From positions 1 through 64,000 of the forward strand of contig JALXAQ010000060.1 of NCBI GenBank assembly GCA_026991885.1: 64,000 nucleotides of DNA, in the 5' to 3' direction. Below, piece by piece: positions 54,445-64,000 of this stretch. A model generated the notes under the pieces. That model saw only the letters and a program-made list of their open reading frames with translations, was not told the origin of the DNA and searched no databases. A program made the position numbers and the translations under genes. This stretch comes from Thiotrichaceae bacterium. Lineage in GTDB: Bacteria; Pseudomonadota; Gammaproteobacteria; Beggiatoales; Beggiatoaceae. Within the stretch, counting starts at the first letter, position 1. Each line of letters begins with the position of its first letter.

Positions 54445-55710
54445 ATGGCAAAGAAAAAAGGCCATTCTGGCAATGATGAGCCGTTGCTCTATTGTTCATT
54501 TTGTGGAAAAAGTCAAAATGAGGTTCACAAACTGATTGCGGGGCCAGCGGTATTTATTTGCGATGAATGTGTTAAATTATGCAAAGATATTCTTGTACAG
54601 GAAGTACCATCAGAAGGTGTTAAACCTGAGAAGGCTCGGCACTTGCCAACGCCACATGAAATTAATGATCACTTAAATCAATATGTGATTGGGCAAGAGA
54701 CTGCCAAAAAGGTACTCTCTGTCGCCGTGTATAACCATTACAAACGCTTAGAAACTCAAAGCGAAGAGGTGGAAATTGCCAAAAGTAATGTGTTATTCAT
54801 AGGACCAACCGGCACTGGCAAAACCTTGTTGGCTGAAACGATGGCACGCTTGTTAGATGTACCATTTACAATGGCTGATGCCACCACGCTCACTGAGGCG
54901 GGTTATGTTGGTGAAGATGTCGAATATATCATACAAAAGTTATTGCAAAATTGTGATTATGATGTTGAAAAAGCCCAGACGGGTATCATCTACATAGATG
55001 AAATTGACAAAATTACTCGTAAAGCTGATAATCCCTCGATAACCAGAGATGTTTCTGGGGAGGGTGTACAACAGGCACTATTAAAATTAATTGAAGGCAC
55101 GGTTGCCTCCGTCGCACCTCAAGGCAGCAGGAAACACCCAAAACAAGAATTTTTAGTGGTTGATACCAAAAACATATTATTTATTTGTGGTGGAGCCTTT
55201 GCCGGTTTAGAAAAAGTGATTCAGGCACGTACTGAAAAAAGTGGCATTGGTTTTGCAGCAGAGGTGTCAACTAAGGAAGATAAACGGAGCTTTAATCAAT
55301 TACTAAATCTCCTTGAACCGGAAGATTTGATTAAATATGGTTTGATTCCAGAGATTGTAGGACGTTTACCTGTGAGCTCAACGCTTGAGGAATTGAATGA
55401 AGAGCAACTGGTACAGATTTTGACAGAACCCAAAAATGCTTTAGTTAAACAATATGTTCGCTTGTTTGAGATGGAAGGCACAGAACTCGAATTTAGAGCA
55501 GGCGCCTTACGTGCTGTGGCACGTAAAGCCATGGAAAGAAAAACGGGGGCGCGAGGATTGCGTTCTATTTTAGAACAGGTCTTATTGGATACTATGTATG
55601 ATTTACCGTCCATGGATAATGTTGTAAAGGTTGTTGTTGATGAAGCTGTTATTGAAGGCAAGTCTCAACCGTTGATTTTATATGATAATGTACAGGCCGC
55701 TTCGGCGTAA
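54445..55710 (+). CDS. clpX: ClpX unfoldase
   Basis: 421 residues. An N-terminal zinc-binding domain ([26 protein letters not shown]) picks substrates. The AAA+ ring has Walker A GPTGTGKT, Walker [11 protein letters not shown], the pore loop GYVGEDVE and the ClpP-binding loop with the IGF motif in [10 protein letters not shown]. It feeds unfolded chains to ClpP. Length is usual. Ribosome site GGGAAAC before the ATG is modest. Confidence 0.98.
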   Translation: MAKKKGHSGNDEPLLYCSFCGKSQNEVHKLIAGPAVFICDECVKLCKDILVQEVPSEGVKPEKARHLPTPHEINDHLNQYVIGQETAKKVLSVAVYNHYKRLETQSEEVEIAKSNVLFIGPTGTGKTLLAETMARLLDVPFTMADATTLTEAGYVGEDVEYIIQKLLQNCDYDVEKAQTGIIYIDEIDKITRKADNPSITRDVSGEGVQQALLKLIEGTVASVAPQGSRKHPKQEFLVVDTKNILFICGGAFAGLEKVIQARTEKSGIGFAAEVSTKEDKRSFNQLLNLLEPEDLIKYGLIPEIVGRLPVSSTLEELNEEQLVQILTEPKNALVKQYVRLFEMEGTELEFRAGALRAVARKAMERKTGARGLRSILEQVLLDTMYDLPSMDNVVKVVVDEAVIEGKSQPLILYDNVQAASA

Positions 55711-55737
55711 TCAATTAAATAATAAGAGGAAATCTCC

Positions 55738-58149
55738 ATGGCATCTGATGACAAGGCCAATTTGATCATGCCGGTGCTTCCTTTAAGGGATGTAGTTGTC
55801 TACCCGCATATGGTGATTCCATTGTTTGTGGGTCGAGATATGTCTGTTTCTGCTTTGGAAATGGCAATAGCAGAACCTCACAAGCCTATACTCTTGGTAG
55901 CCCAAAAAAATTCATCAGAAAATGAGCCTGGACAGGATGATGTTTATAGTGTTGGCACAATTTCTAGCATTTTACAACTACTCAAATTGCCAGATGGCAC
56001 ATTAAAAGTATTGGTTGAAGGTGGACAGCGTGCCAAAATAATAGAATTTTTTACAGATGACGGATTTGCGGCTAAGGTTGCTCCCTTATCTGCAAGCTTG
56101 GGGAATGAAAAAGAAGTTGCTGTTCTATCGCGTTCTGTCACTGAGCAATTTGAACAATATATCAAACTAAATAAAAAAGTCCCCCCCGAAATTCTTAATT
56201 CTTTGTCAAGTATTGAGGAACCCAGTCGTTTGGCAGATACCATCGCTGCCCACATGCCGATCAAATTAGAAGAAAAACAAAACGTTCTCGAAATGACCCA
56301 GGTGCAAAAACGTTTAGAGCATTTGGTTGGCTTAATGGAGCATTCGCTGGATTTGATCCAGGTCGAAAAACGCATTCGTAAACGAGTGAAAGGCCAGATG
56401 GACAAGAGCCAGCGAGAATATTATCTCAATGAGCAAATAAAGGCCATCCAAAAGGAATTAGGAGAACTTGATGAGGCTCCCAATGAGCTGGATGAGCTAG
56501 CCAAGAAAATTGAAAAATCTGGCATGTCTAAAGAAGCCAATGAAAAGGTGACTGCGGAACTCAAAAAACTCAAAATGATGCCGCCGATGTCTTCAGAAGC
56601 GACAGTGGTACGTAATTATATTGATGTGATGCTCGCAGTGCCTTGGAAAAAGCGTAGCAGGATTAATCGCGATATTGGTAAAGCAGAAAAAGTTTTAGAA
56701 AACGATCATTATGGGTTAGAAAAGGTTAAAGAACGGATTCTCGAATATCTCGCTGTACAACAGCGCGTGAAAAAAATGAAAGGTCCTATCCTCTGTTTGG
56801 TCGGTCCGCCGGGGGTGGGTAAGACTTCTTTGGGTAAATCTATTGCTCGGGCGACCAATCGTCAATATGTGCGAATGTCCTTGGGTGGTGTACGTGATGA
56901 AGCCGAAATTCGGGGGCATCGTCGTACCTATCTTGGCTCATTGCCTGGCAAAATTATCTATAATCTGTCTAAAGTGGGTGTGCGTAATCCATTGTTTTTG
57001 TTGGATGAAATAGATAAAATGTCAATGGATTTTCGTGGTGATCCCTCGTCGGCTTTGTTAGAAGTTCTTGATCCGGAGCAAAATCATACCTTTAATGATC
57101 ATTATTTGGAAGCGGATTATGATCTTTCCGAAGTCATGTTTGTTGCGACAGCGAATACTTTAAATATTCCTGCCCCTCTTTTAGATCGGATGGAAGTGAT
57201 TCGTATATCAGGATATACCGAAGATGAAAAGCTTAATATTGCCAAGGGTTATCTGGTCCATAAACAAATAAAAAATAATGGTCTCAAAGAGACTGAGATC
57301 AAAATTCAGGACAGTGCTATCCGCGATATTGTTCGCTATTACACACGCGAAGCTGGGGTGCGTAACTTAGAACGTGAAATCGCCAAAATTTGTCGCAAAG
57401 TTGTTAAAGAAATTTTGCTCAAATCCAATGAGCTTAAAAAACCTCTGACTGTCACCACAAAAAATTTGTCGAAATATTTAAGTGTACGACGCTTTCGTTA
57501 TGGACGTGCTGATGAGTTTGATCGTATTGGTCAAGTGACGGGGTTGGCATGGACTGAAGTGGGTGGAGATTTGTTGACTATCGAGGCGGCTATGATGCCG
57601 GGTAAAGGTAAATTGTCTTATACTGGACAATTAGGCGATATTATGCAAGAATCCATTCAGGCGGCGATGTGTGTGGTACGCTCACGCGCAGAAAGTTTGG
57701 GCATAGAGACTGATTTCTATAAAAAATTTGATTTACACATCCATGTGCCAGAGGGTGCGACACCTAAAGATGGTCCGAGTGCTGGTGTTGGTATGTGTAT
57801 TGCGATGATATCGGTATTGACTCACATTCCGGTTTGCTCGGATGTTGCAATGACTGGTGAAATTACTTTACGTGGTGAAGTTCTCCCGATTGGAGGCTTG
57901 AAAGAGAAATTGTTGGCTGCCCTCAGAGGTGGCATACGTCTGGTGTTAATTCCCTCAGAAAATAAAAAGGATTTGCAGGAAATCCCAGATAATATAAAGA
58001 ACAATTTAACTATCAAACCCGTCAGATGGATAGAAGAAGTTCTTGAGCTTGCTCTGCAACGATTGCCATTGCCATTAGATGATGATGTTATGCTAAAACC
58101 GGGTAGTCATGTTGTGGTGGACAGTAAACAACGCATACAAACACATTAG
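55738..58149 (+). CDS. lon: ATP-dependent protease Lon
   Basis: 803 residues. N-terminal substrate domain ([20 protein letters not shown]), a long coiled coil, the AAA+ part with Walker [10 protein letters not shown] and Walker [13 protein letters not shown], and the serine-lysine protease part with [11 protein letters not shown] and [18 protein letters not shown]. Degrades damaged and regulatory proteins. AAGAGGAA stands before the ATG. 27 bp after clpX. In relatives lon also has its own heat-shock promoter; I see none in this gap. Confidence 0.98.
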   Translation: MASDDKANLIMPVLPLRDVVVYPHMVIPLFVGRDMSVSALEMAIAEPHKPILLVAQKNSSENEPGQDDVYSVGTISSILQLLKLPDGTLKVLVEGGQRAKIIEFFTDDGFAAKVAPLSASLGNEKEVAVLSRSVTEQFEQYIKLNKKVPPEILNSLSSIEEPSRLADTIAAHMPIKLEEKQNVLEMTQVQKRLEHLVGLMEHSLDLIQVEKRIRKRVKGQMDKSQREYYLNEQIKAIQKELGELDEAPNELDELAKKIEKSGMSKEANEKVTAELKKLKMMPPMSSEATVVRNYIDVMLAVPWKKRSRINRDIGKAEKVLENDHYGLEKVKERILEYLAVQQRVKKMKGPILCLVGPPGVGKTSLGKSIARATNRQYVRMSLGGVRDEAEIRGHRRTYLGSLPGKIIYNLSKVGVRNPLFLLDEIDKMSMDFRGDPSSALLEVLDPEQNHTFNDHYLEADYDLSEVMFVATANTLNIPAPLLDRMEVIRISGYTEDEKLNIAKGYLVHKQIKNNGLKETEIKIQDSAIRDIVRYYTREAGVRNLEREIAKICRKVVKEILLKSNELKKPLTVTTKNLSKYLSVRRFRYGRADEFDRIGQVTGLAWTEVGGDLLTIEAAMMPGKGKLSYTGQLGDIMQESIQAAMCVVRSRAESLGIETDFYKKFDLHIHVPEGATPKDGPSAGVGMCIAMISVLTHIPVCSDVAMTGEITLRGEVLPIGGLKEKLLAALRGGIRLVLIPSENKKDLQEIPDNIKNNLTIKPVRWIEEVLELALQRLPLPLDDDVMLKPGSHVVVDSKQRIQTH

Positions 58150-58160
58150 TGTGTTACAAT

Positions 58161-58190
58161 CTTGGACGTCCAAGATAAATCTTGGACTCC
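58161..58190. repeat. GGAGTCC hairpin repeat between lon and hupB
   Basis: CTTGGAC, then GTCCAAGATAAATCTTGGAC and TCC. It may weaken read-through into hupB. Confidence 0.7.
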
Positions 58191-58247
58191 TAAAAAAAAT
58201 TAACGGAGTTAATTGGTGTATTATTATCCACATTAAACGGGGGAAAA

Positions 58248-58520
58248 ATGAATAAGTCTGAATTAATTCAAGATGTTGCTGAGAACTCTGCGATTTCCAA
58301 AGCCATTGCGGGAAAGGCCGTTGATGGGGTAATAGAAAGTATTAAAAATGCACTGGCGGACGGTGACACAGTTACTTTAATAGGATTTGGGACTTTTTCA
58401 GTACGTGAACGTGCCGCAAGGAAAGGACGTAATCCACGCACTGGAGAGCCCCTAGATATAAAGGCTGCCCACGTACCTGTATTTAAAGCTGGTAAATCGC
58501 TCAAAGATGCTGTAAACTAG
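58248..58520 (+). CDS. hupB: DNA-binding protein HU-beta
   Basis: 90 residues. Small nucleoid protein that bends [43 protein letters not shown] (the DNA-gripping arm with the conserved RNPRTG) and [19 protein letters not shown] are the HU signature. Strong ribosome site GGGGGAAA. Follows lon as usual; tRNA-Val follows 27 bp later. Confidence 0.98.
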   Translation: MNKSELIQDVAENSAISKAIAGKAVDGVIESIKNALADGDTVTLIGFGTFSVRERAARKGRNPRTGEPLDIKAAHVPVFKAGKSLKDAVN

Positions 58521-58547
58521 GCAGCGAAAATTTCAATAGATTTGAGT

Positions 58548-58620
58548 GGGTGTTTAGCTCAGTTGGGAGAGCGTCGCCCTTACAAGGCGAATGTCGGGGG
58601 TTCGAGCCCCTCAACACCCA
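58548..58620 (+). tRNA. tRNA-Val (UAC)
   Basis: 73 nt, anticodon loop CTTACAA in a CGCC/GGCG stem. No CCA encoded; an eight-T run follows directly after the discriminator A. That run, without a separate hairpin, could help end transcription. Confidence 0.95.
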
Positions 58621-58745
58621 TTTTTTTTTATTTTTTGAAAATTTGAAAAAAAGATTTGCATTTTCGATTTGATGTGATTATAATGTGTCCATATTTTCGC
58701 TCGGTAGCGTTAAAAAACGCATGTCGAGGTTTTTAATTTAATAAT

Positions 58746-59058
58746 GGAGCGGTAGCTCAGCTGGTTAGAGTATCGGCCTGTCTTAAGTGGCAGCGTTTAT
58801 CAGAAATGATAGACTGAAAACCGGATGAATTCAGGGAAACCTTAACAGATAATGCTGATGGCAATCCTGAGCCAAGCCTCCGAAAGGCATTGAAGTAGGA
58901 GGAAGGTGCAGAGACTAAGGATTGAGTAGCCTATGCAATAAAATCCTATTAGCGTCCGGCACCGTTGAGGGTGATGAGATAGTCCAAGCTAATTAGAAAT
59001 AATTGGGTATCTACTTGCACGCCGAGGGTCGCGGGTTCGAGTCCCGTCCGCTCCGCCA
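58746..59058 (+). tRNA. tRNA-Asp (GUC) interrupted by a group I intron
   Basis: Exon 1 is 58746-58781 (GGAGCGGTAGCTCAGCTGGT ... GGCCTGT). Exon 2 is 59018-59058 (CACGCCGAGGGTCGCGGGTT ... CGCTCCGCCA). Joined, they give a normal 77-nt tRNA-Asp with stem TCGGC/GCCGA, loop CTGTCAC and encoded CCA. The break is between the second and third anticodon bases. No other tRNA-Asp is in the window. The tRNA must be made by splicing. Confidence 0.95.
58782..59017 (+). ncRNA. Group I intron (IC3-like) in tRNA-Asp
   Basis: 236 nt, no reading frame of note. Core parts are visible in order: TTCAGGGAAACCTT, GGCAATCCTGAGCCAAGCC, GGAAGGTGCAGAGACTA, and GATAGTCC, with AGACTA/TAGTCC forming P7. The internal guide at 58787-58793, GTGGCAG, explains both ends: GCAG pairs with the exon end CTGT (with the U-G wobble at the splice site), and GTG pairs with the CAC that starts exon 2 (P10). 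The intron ends in G at 59017 as required. It resembles the cyanobacterial tRNA-Leu and Azoarcus tRNA-Ile introns. Confidence 0.93.
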
Positions 59059-59097
59059 TATTCTTAATGGCTTTATAATGATCTTCAATAGCTTATT

Positions 59098-59134
59098 AAA
59101 AAAAGCGTATCTGCTATAGATACGCTTTTTTTTT
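59098..59134 (+). terminator. Terminator after tRNA-Asp
   Basis: Stem AGCGTATCT/AGATACGCT with a 5-nt loop and a nine-T tail; the A-run on the other side allows use in both directions. Confidence 0.9.
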
Positions 59135-59177
59135 GATCTTTTCATACCTGTAAATTCCAAACAAAGGATAAAAAACC

Positions 59178-61106
59178 ATGCTACAAAACATCCGTGACGG
59201 CGCCCGAGGTTGGCTCGCTTGGGTTATTGTTATCATCATCTGTGTTCCTTTTGCGTTTTGGGGAATAAATGAGTACTTTAACCCTGCCCCTAAACGAGTG
59301 ATTGCTGAAGTCAATGGCGTTGAATTGTCAGAATACGATTTTCAACAACAAGTCAATCAGCAGAAACGCCGACTTTATGACATGTTTAAAGATCAAAATA
59401 TCGACTTGTCATTTATGGATAAGCAAATCCGGGAAAGCACGCTGACGCAGATGATAGATGAGGAAGTGCTCGTGCAATCTGCCAGCGAGGCGGGTATGCA
59501 GATCAGTAATGATTTATTAGCCAGTCGTATCCATAGTATTCCCGCATTTCAAGAGGATGGCGTTTTTTCCCAAAAACAGTATGAAGAAGTTTTACGTTAC
59601 CAAGGCATGTCCCCCACTCGCTTTGAGTGGGCTATTCGCCGAGAACTGTTAACAAGCCAAATCCGTGAAGGTGTGTTACGTTCTGCCTTCTTGACTGATT
59701 ATGATGAACAACAACAGGCTCGCCTTGAAAAACAACAACGCTTTATCAGTCATTTGATTGTGCCCGCTAGTCGCTTTAAGGATTCAATAACGATTACTGA
59801 TGCCGATATTGAAACTTATTATAAGGATCATGCCAAGCAATACATGACTCCCGAAAAAGTCAGCATCGAATATGTCGAACTGTCAGGTGAGGATTTAGTC
59901 TCTACACAAACCATAGATGAAGAGACTTTAAAACAACAGTATCAACAACGCAAAGCCTCTTTTACAACGCAGCCGCAATGGAAGGCGCGGCATATTTTGA
60001 TTGAAGTTGCACAAGATGCGGCAGCAGATGAGCTAGAGGCGGCTGAGAAAAAAGTGCAAGAAGTTTTAGCTAAAATAAAAGCTGGCGAGGCTTTTGAGGA
60101 TTTAGCCAAGGCATATTCTGATGATATTGGGAGCCAGAAACAGGGAGGGGATTTGGGCTGGTTTGGACCAGGTAGGATGGTGAAACCGTTTGAAGATGCC
60201 GTCAAGGCACTGAAAGTGGGTGAAGTCAGCGAACCTGTGAAAAGTCAGTTTGGCTTTCATATCATCAAATTGGATGATAGTAAACCTGAAGTGATCCGTC
60301 CTTTTGCTGAGGTGCGTAGCGAGTTAGCGCAAGAAATTCAAAAGGAATATGCAGACTCAGAGTTTTATGGACAAGTGGATGAATTTGCTAATCTCGCTTA
60401 TGAACATCCCAATAGCTTAGAGGTGCTGGCAGAGACTTTACATTTGGAGAGCAAAAGCACCGAATTATTTGACCGCAGCGGGGGGGAGGGTATCCTTTCA
60501 AATCGTAAGCTTATTGAGGCTGCTTTCAGCGATACGGTGCTCAAAGAAGGTTACAATAGTGATCCCATTGAAATTGGCGAACGACATGTTGTTGTGTTGC
60601 GCCTAAAAGATCATGTATCTGCTGAAGCTAAACCGCTAGCAGAGGTAAAAGAAGCTATCGTCTCTGCCATCACACAAGAAAGGACGCGAGAAAAAGCGAA
60701 AAAGTTGGGCAAAAGCTTAATTGAGCAAATCAAGGAAAATGGTGATCCTAATGCGCCGATTAAAGAACATGATTTAAATTGGTCACCCGCAAAGTGGGTT
60801 GAACGGAAAGATAGTACGCAGCCGGCTATAGTGAGCGAGGCTTTTAAAATTGGACGGCCTGCCGAAGATAAGGCACTTTATCAGGGCATTGAGTTAGGTA
60901 ATGGCGATTATGCTTTGGTGGCGGTGTTGGATGTTAAAGATGGTGAAGTTAGTCCACCAGCAACGGAAAGTGAAAGTGCTGATGAGCCAGATCAAGAAGA
61001 TGCCAAGCAGCAGGCAGTTGGTCAAAGTGAATTTAGTCAATTACTGTCAGGGCTAAAAGCTGCGGCTGAGATTAAAGATTATTCGGCTCGATTATCTGGG
61101 AGCTAA
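59178..61106 (+). CDS. ppiD: Periplasmic folding chaperone PpiD
   Basis: 642 residues. One N-terminal membrane span (WLAWVIVIIICVPFAFWGIN) anchors it in the inner membrane. The SurA-like N-domain follows (LSEYDFQQQVNQQKRRLYDM). The parvulin domain lies at about 265-365 (WKARHILIEVAQDAAADELE, DIGSQKQGGDLGWFGPGRMV, SQFGFHIIKLDD). A long C-terminal SurA-like part ends the chain. It assists proteins leaving the Sec translocon. Directly downstream of hupB in most gammaproteobacteria; here two tRNA genes stand between. Confidence 0.96.
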   Translation: MLQNIRDGARGWLAWVIVIIICVPFAFWGINEYFNPAPKRVIAEVNGVELSEYDFQQQVNQQKRRLYDMFKDQNIDLSFMDKQIRESTLTQMIDEEVLVQSASEAGMQISNDLLASRIHSIPAFQEDGVFSQKQYEEVLRYQGMSPTRFEWAIRRELLTSQIREGVLRSAFLTDYDEQQQARLEKQQRFISHLIVPASRFKDSITITDADIETYYKDHAKQYMTPEKVSIEYVELSGEDLVSTQTIDEETLKQQYQQRKASFTTQPQWKARHILIEVAQDAAADELEAAEKKVQEVLAKIKAGEAFEDLAKAYSDDIGSQKQGGDLGWFGPGRMVKPFEDAVKALKVGEVSEPVKSQFGFHIIKLDDSKPEVIRPFAEVRSELAQEIQKEYADSEFYGQVDEFANLAYEHPNSLEVLAETLHLESKSTELFDRSGGEGILSNRKLIEAAFSDTVLKEGYNSDPIEIGERHVVVLRLKDHVSAEAKPLAEVKEAIVSAITQERTREKAKKLGKSLIEQIKENGDPNAPIKEHDLNWSPAKWVERKDSTQPAIVSEAFKIGRPAEDKALYQGIELGNGDYALVAVLDVKDGEVSPPATESESADEPDQEDAKQQAVGQSEFSQLLSGLKAAAEIKDYSARLSGS

Positions 61107-61111
61107 GTAAT

Positions 61112-61178
61112 GTAGGGTGGGTATCGCTCCGCTCTACCCACCCTACAAAACTACAAAACTAAATTGACAGAGTACTAG
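61112..61178. mobile_element. MITE, left-truncated copy A
   Basis: GTAGGGTGGGTATCGCTCCG hairpin, then TTGACAGAGTA and CTAG. Only the right inverted end is seen. Its CTAG is shared with the next element. Confidence 0.6.
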
Positions 61179-61359
61179 TACTCTGTCAACATTGTTTTGT
61201 AGGGTGCGTGGGACGCACCCTACATCAATGCCATTAAGCCGGTCCCTTTGATATGAGGGAGCTTGAGGGAGGGATCAAGGGCAATCCCTTGTGGTTGCCC
61301 GATACGATATGGCATTGCACCCTACATGACCCGTCAATTTAATCTTGACAAAGTACTAG
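61175..61359. mobile_element. MITE copy B with internal hairpin
   Basis: CTAGTACTCTGTCAA at the left and TTGACAAAGTACTAG at the right. The interior holds GTAGGGTGCGTGGGACGCAC and a nested GGCAA-type hairpin at 61278-61300. It abuts copy A, giving the perfect junction palindrome TTGACAGAGTACTAG and its mirror. Confidence 0.7.
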
Positions 61360-61401
61360 GCACATAAGGTAATTAATGTTACCTTATGTGCCTATTTTTT
61401 T
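61358..61401 (+). terminator. Strong terminator-like hairpin just before metG
   Basis: Perfect 15-bp stem AGGCACATAAGGTAA/TTACCTTATGTGCCT with a 6-nt loop followed by A and seven T's. It ends only 23 nt before the metG start codon, so it is either the ppiD terminator with an unusual metG start, or an attenuator in the metG leader. Confidence 0.85.
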
Positions 61402-61424
61402 GTCTATCAGAGAGACAGCATACC

Positions 61425-63425
61425 ATGACAAATTCCAAAAGAAAAATTTTAGTCACCAGCGCGTTACCTTACGCTAATGGCTCTATACACATTGGGCATT
61501 TAGTTGAATATATTCAAACAGATATATGGGTACGCTTCCAAAAATTGCGCGGACATGAATGCTACTACGTTTGTGCCGATGACGCGCATGGCACTCCCAT
61601 CATGTTACGTGCCCAAAAGGAAGGTATTAAGCCCGAAGAGCTGATTGCCCGTTTTCAGACTGAACATCAAGCTGATTTTGCTGATTTTGCAATAGGCTTT
61701 GATAATTACCATTCTACCCATAGCCCGGAAAATCAGTATTTTTCCAATCTGATTTATAAGGGCTTGAGTGATGGGGGACATGTTGAGCGTCGCACTATTC
61801 GCCAATTTTATGATCCCATTAAAGAAATGTTTTTGCCCGATAGGTTTATTCGCGGCGAATGTCCACATTGTGGGGCAAAAGATCAATATGGCGATAGTTG
61901 TGAAGTGTGCAGTAAGACTTATAATCCGACTGAACTCAAAAATCCGAAATCTGCCGTTTCTGGTGCCACGCCTATAGAAAAAGAGTCGGAACATTTGTTT
62001 GTCAATTTGTCGAATTTTGAAAGCTTGTTGCGGGAGTGGACAAGCAGCGGCTCTTTGCAGCCTGAAGTGTTACATAAACTCAATGAATGGTTTAAAGTCG
62101 GACTACAAGCTTGGGATATTTCTCGTAATGACCCCTATTTTGGTTTTGAAATTCCTGATGAGCCGGGCAAATATTTTTATGTTTGGCTAGATGCGCCCAT
62201 TGGTTATATGGCGAGTTTCAAAAATCTCTGTGACAGAGAACATATTGATTTTGACGAATTCTGGGGCGCCGATAGCCAAGCTAAGTTATATCATTTTATC
62301 GGCAAAGACATTATTTATTTCCATACTTTATTTTGGCCAGCGATGTTGTCGGGGGCGGGTTTTAGAATACCCAGTGCCGTTTTTGTACATGGCTTTTTAA
62401 CGGTGGATGGACAAAAAATGTCCAAATCACGCGGCACTTTTATTAATGCTCGGACTTATTTAAAGCATCTTGAGCCGGAATATTTGCGTTACTATTTTGC
62501 GGCTAAATTAGGTAATGGTGTCAATGATGTTGATTTAAATTTGGACGATTTTCTCCAGCGCGTTAATGCGGATTTAGTGGGTAAATTTGTTAATATTGCC
62601 AGCCGGTGTGCGAGATTTATCACTAACGGACAACTGGCCCCAGAATTAGCGAATGCTACCCTTTATCAAGAATTTATAGATGATGGTGATGCCATTGCTG
62701 AGGCTTACGAAAGCCGTGATTATAACAAGGCGGTGCGTGATATTATGGCTTTGGCAGCTCAGGCGAATCAATATATTGATGAACAAAAGCCTTGGGTGTT
62801 GGCGAAACAAGAGGGTAAAGAGGCTGAATTGCAGGCGGTTTGTAGTCAAGGCTTAAATCTGTTTCGGGTATTAATGGGTTATTTAGCACCGATTTTGCCG
62901 TTGATGGTAAAACAGGTTGAAGAATTTTTAGCCGCGCCCATCGCTTGGCAACCTGAACCGTTACTCGCGCACACGATTAATCCTTTTAAACCGTTAATGA
63001 TGCGTATCAATAAAAAACAGATTGATGCCATGATTGAAGATTCCAAGGAGAGCCTCGCAACGCCGCCTAAACCGTCCGCCGCGCCAGTTGCTGCCGATGC
63101 GATTGGCTATGAGGACTTTTCTAAAATTGAGTTACGCATTGCCCGTATTGTCAAAGCGGAGCATGTTGAGGGGGCTCAAAAATTGTTGCGTTTAAGCTTA
63201 GATGTGGGAGAAGAAAAGCTGCGGAATGTGTTTGCTGGGATTAAGGATGCTTATACGCCTGAAGAATTGACGGGGCGTTTGACGGTGATGGTGGCAAATC
63301 TGGCGCCGCGAGAAATGCGTTTTGGGGTGTCAGAAGGCATGGTTTTAGCGGCTGGTCCGGGTAAAAAAGATATATTTTTGCTCAGTCCCGATGAGGGAGC
63401 GCAGCCGGGGATGCGGGTTAAATAA
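61425..63425 (+). CDS. metG: Methionyl-tRNA synthetase
   Basis: 666 residues from the ATG at 61425; the longer frame from 61386 would lie inside the hairpin. Charges both tRNA-Met species. The HIGH motif is in [15 protein letters not shown] and the zinc knuckle in [22 protein letters not shown] is in [11 protein letters not shown]. The C-terminal tRNA-binding EMAP/Trbp111-like domain starts [20 protein letters not shown]. Full-length. AGAGAGACA is the only ribosome-site candidate. Confidence 0.98.
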   Translation: MTNSKRKILVTSALPYANGSIHIGHLVEYIQTDIWVRFQKLRGHECYYVCADDAHGTPIMLRAQKEGIKPEELIARFQTEHQADFADFAIGFDNYHSTHSPENQYFSNLIYKGLSDGGHVERRTIRQFYDPIKEMFLPDRFIRGECPHCGAKDQYGDSCEVCSKTYNPTELKNPKSAVSGATPIEKESEHLFVNLSNFESLLREWTSSGSLQPEVLHKLNEWFKVGLQAWDISRNDPYFGFEIPDEPGKYFYVWLDAPIGYMASFKNLCDREHIDFDEFWGADSQAKLYHFIGKDIIYFHTLFWPAMLSGAGFRIPSAVFVHGFLTVDGQKMSKSRGTFINARTYLKHLEPEYLRYYFAAKLGNGVNDVDLNLDDFLQRVNADLVGKFVNIASRCARFITNGQLAPELANATLYQEFIDDGDAIAEAYESRDYNKAVRDIMALAAQANQYIDEQKPWVLAKQEGKEAELQAVCSQGLNLFRVLMGYLAPILPLMVKQVEEFLAAPIAWQPEPLLAHTINPFKPLMMRINKKQIDAMIEDSKESLATPPKPSAAPVAADAIGYEDFSKIELRIARIVKAEHVEGAQKLLRLSLDVGEEKLRNVFAGIKDAYTPEELTGRLTVMVANLAPREMRFGVSEGMVLAAGPGKKDIFLLSPDEGAQPGMRVK

Positions 63426-63517
63426 GGTTTTGATAGTATTGATCCGAGAATGGAACGTGTGCCAAGAGATTTACCAGAAAATATCGGTACGGGGAATTTG
63501 TTTTAAAAAGGGCCACC

Positions 63518-63553
63518 AAAAAATCCTATTTCTTGAAGAAATAGAATTTTTTT
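63518..63553 (+). terminator. AATCCTATTT-family terminator
   Basis: AAATCCTATTTCTT/AAGAAATAGAATTT with a T-run; nearly the same as at 10037, with one arm base changed. Confidence 0.75.
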
Positions 63554-63564
63554 GAGTTGACAGT

Positions 63565-63623
63565 TGGAGTCCAAAGCTTTAGCTTTAGACTGTAGCTAAT
63601 CCAAAGCTAAAGCTTTGGACTCC
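63565..63623. repeat. Two facing GGAGTCC hairpin repeats, AAGCTTTAGCTT variant
   Basis: GGAGTCCAAAGCTTTAGCTT and, inverted, AAGCTAAAGCTTTGGACTCC. Same arrangement as at 43675. Confidence 0.7.
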
Positions 63624-63690
63624 AAGTACCGGCAGAATGTCAAAGTAAGTTATCTTATTTAAGATATATTGTAAACAAGAGGTATTAAAA

Positions 63691-64000
63691 ATGTATCAAC
63701 GGTATTTTACTCAAGGGCTGAAAACGGTGGTTTTTTCAATCAGTCTCTTATTTCCGCCGGCTATTTTGGCCGATAACCCCAAATTTGATCTCACCTCAAA
63801 TATTTTGCATCTCCCGCTTGTGGAGGTAGCATTCCCAAATGCTGAGCTTGTGTGTTATCGCGCTGATTTGGGATTAATGCCAGACAGCAGCACCCTGGCT
63901 TTTTCGCTAAGCAGTGCCGCTCCCGTTGATTGTGGGAATGAGCAGGGGTGTCAGAATCCAGGGACTCCGTCTTATAATGAATGCCAAACGAGACGTTTGC
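63691..64000 (+). CDS. Secreted protein of unknown function, cut by window end
   Basis: Open from the ATG at 63691 (MYQRYFTQGLKTVVFSISLL) to the last base. A signal peptide ends near PPAILA. The visible part of the mature chain, LTSNILHLPLVEVAFPNAEL then CYRADLGLMPDSSTLAFSLS, has several cysteines toward the end (DCGNEQGCQNPG). I do not recognise the family. AAGAGG stands before the start. Confidence 0.6.
   Translation, partial: MYQRYFTQGLKTVVFSISLLFPPAILADNPKFDLTSNILHLPLVEVAFPNAELVCYRADLGLMPDSSTLAFSLSSAAPVDCGNEQGCQNPGTPSYNECQTRRL

Larger units (their letters stand above)
63426..63690. other. Intergenic stretch with a short coding remnant and repeats
   Basis: At 63450-63506 a short frame reads MERVPRDLPENIGTGNLF before a TAA, perhaps the tail of a lost gene. 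A hairpin of the AATCCTATTT family lies at 63518-63553. Two facing GGAGTCC repeats of the AAGCTTTAGCTT variant lie at 63565-63623. The last 60 bases are an AT-rich leader with AAGAGGT before the next start. Confidence 0.5.

Noticed and set aside
58746-59058. Two separate tRNA fragments or a tRNA pseudogene
   Set aside because: The outer parts join to a perfect tRNA-Asp, and the insert has group I core elements plus guide pairings to both ends, so an intron is the better reading.
63450-63506. Short plus frame MERVPRDLPENIGTGNLF as a gene
   Set aside because: Only 18 codons, no ribosome site; noted as a possible tail of a lost gene within the intergenic entry.

Overview
The window reads as a chromosome segment of a gammaproteobacterium. 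The housekeeping blocks have gammaproteobacterial order and content: tig-clpP-clpX-lon-hupB, dprA-topA, lptM-lysA, ycjX-ycjF, and coaD followed by a YfhL-type ferredoxin. DNA is AT-leaning and full of short hairpin repeats, MITE-like elements, two kinds of intron, decayed genes, a metacaspase and giant plant-type LRR/Calx-beta surface proteins. This mixture is what I would expect from the large sulfur bacteria (Beggiatoa, Thiomargarita, Thioploca relatives). That placement is inference; no 16S gene or sulfur-oxidation gene is present to confirm it.

Layout. 1-640: remains of a HEPN-type two-gene module. 715-5160: topA, dprA and a secreted dprA-neighbour protein, all on the minus strand. 5229-5441: two initiator tRNAs. 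5513-10901: small-metabolism genes (class IV aminotransferase, a lipoprotein, lptM-lysA, alpha-carbonic anhydrase, DUF2939, MazG-like hydrolase). 10903-17247: two glycosyltransferases, a methyltransferase and two large multi-membrane GT-C-like proteins. 17466-19960: type IV pilin genes, each behind the same unusual promoter layout. 19141-21634: a graveyard of truncated genes (ABC permease tail, chimeric transposase, AAA ATPase plus nuclease-like pair, LRR protein tail). 21852-29119: two giant LRR/Calx-beta proteins. 29129-34323: DASS transporter, lpxH, and a metacaspase gene split by a frameshift. 34330-41860: adk, DUF167, then ycjX and ycjF separated by a 3.2-kb group II intron, then a TerB-like gene. 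41986-48138: a signalling island (histidine kinase, two receiver proteins one of which is a nucleotide cyclase, YfiR, TonB-dependent receptor). 48230-51077: a Fic-type pseudogene and a membrane-anchored GTPase. 51238-63425: coaD, ferredoxin, tRNAs, the proteostasis cluster tig-clpP-clpX-lon-hupB, tRNA-Val, a tRNA-Asp split by a group I intron, ppiD and metG. The window ends inside a secreted protein.

The strongest unusual signals are: (1) a 236-nt group I intron inside the anticodon of tRNA-Asp(GUC), with guide pairings that fix both splice sites; (2) two pilin genes that each carry a sigma-54-type box plus three copies of a 15-bp dyad (TGCTGA-N3-TCAGCA) in the same spacing, which looks like a dedicated activator regulon; (3) a YfiR protein divergent from a kinase whose sensor part looks like the domain YfiR-type proteins are known to control; (4) a family of hairpin repeats at about 17 loci whose stems differ but stay paired.
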